14,400 nucleotides of DNA from GCA-2747515 sp964427825 (GTDB lineage Bacteria > Patescibacteriota > Minisyncoccia > Moranbacterales > GCA-2747515), in NCBI GenBank assembly GCA_964427825.1, contig CAYRUU010000025.1, positions 1-14,400 on the forward strand, read 5' to 3'. This document shows positions 14,281-14,400 of the stretch, in pieces. The position numbers were made by a program, and so were the translations under genes. Every line of letters starts with the position of its first letter. The first letter of the stretch is position 1. The notes under the pieces were generated by a model, which made no database searches, was not told the origin of the DNA, and saw only the letters and a list, made by a program, of their open reading frames with translations.

Positions 14281-14315
14281 CAAAAAACAAACACACCGCT
14301 CACGCGGTGTGTTTG
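14281..14315 (-). terminator. Terminator between convergent genes at the right edge
   Basis: A perfect 12-bp stem, CAAACACACCGC (14288-14299) with GCGGTGTGTTTG (14304-14315), has loop TCAC. Read on the minus strand it is followed by T6G (14287-14281), so its main direction is minus, serving the partial gene ending at 14341. Read on the plus strand it is followed only by TGTGTTCGG, a poorer tail, yet it may also end the 13943-14248 transcript. Confidence 0.8.
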
Positions 14316-14340
14316 TGTGTTCGGTGCGGATTGTGGTTCG

Positions 14341-14400
14341 CTATGGTCGCGTTTCAATCATGCGTCCGCTGGTACAATCGGCATCTGTGGAGCAGGATTG
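14341..14400 (-). CDS. C-terminal end of an unidentified protein (partial)
   Basis: A minus-strand frame enters from the right edge and ends at TAG (complement of 14341-14343), giving QSCSTDADCTSGRMIETRP. The Cys-x5-Cys spacing in a short Asp/Thr/Ser context resembles the Cys-rich tails of secreted proteins. A well-formed minus-strand terminator 26 nt beyond the stop supports a real gene end here. Too little is visible to name it. Confidence 0.5.
   Translation of the reverse strand, partial: QSCSTDADCTSGRMIETRP

Noticed and set aside
1..14400. CRISPR arrays, toxin-antitoxin pairs, phage genes or an rRNA operon.
   Set aside because: No regularly spaced direct repeats, no cas genes, no recognisable phage proteins and no rRNA sequence were seen.

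Overview
The window looks like a piece of a small-genome bacterium of the Patescibacteria (Candidate Phyla Radiation) type. This is inferred from a short IF-2 (586 aa) beside a DUF4446-type protein, a 101-residue protein of a kind I associate with these genomes, a tRNA gene without encoded CCA next to a CCA-adding-type enzyme, and sparse Shine-Dalgarno sites. Most large reading frames end in TAA or TAG and run uninterrupted under the standard code, so TGA reassignment is not indicated. The left 7.7 kb is AT-richer than the right half.

Layout. Positions 1-435 carry the start of an unknown minus-strand gene and a 50-residue basic protein with its terminator. Positions 585-2397 hold two adjacent, unrelated, decayed insertion sequences of DDE (rve) type, each with recognisable inverted ends and a broken transposase. 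An AT-rich MFS transporter follows (2436-3623). It converges on a minus-strand pair, a membrane glycan synthase of family GT2 and a membrane-anchored GH18 enzyme with two chitin-binding modules, and a 19-bp bidirectional terminator separates the two directions. Positions 7698-8089 hold the GT2 promoter, a doubtful small reading frame, and tRNA-Gly(UCC) with its terminator. The tRNA lies 4 nt behind an FAD/NAD(P) oxidoreductase. That oxidoreductase diverges from a DUF4446 gene followed by infB. The right end has a minus-strand cysteine synthase, a divergent CCA-adding enzyme, a small conserved hypothetical and the tail of one more minus-strand gene.

The most interesting element lies in the 194-bp gap between cysK and the CCA-adding enzyme. 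On the cysK strand a promoter fires almost directly onto a 15-codon frame, MITWVTQYACCCNSL, with three consecutive cysteine codons. RNA segments follow that can form either a 1:2 plus 3:4 (terminator) pair or a 2:3 antiterminator, ending in a U-tract just before cysK. This is the architecture of a ribosome-mediated transcription attenuator responding to cysteine, feeding back on the enzyme that makes cysteine. Polycysteine leaderless ORFs are known as attenuators in mycobacteria; I know of no description in this type of bacterium.

A second theme is translation initiation. The left-hand genes (partial gene, 50-aa protein, GT2) have strong Shine-Dalgarno sites. The right-hand ones (oxidoreductase, DUF4446, infB, cysK leader, CCA enzyme) have none, and several have a -10-like box 8-18 nt before the start codon, which suggests leaderless or near-leaderless transcripts.
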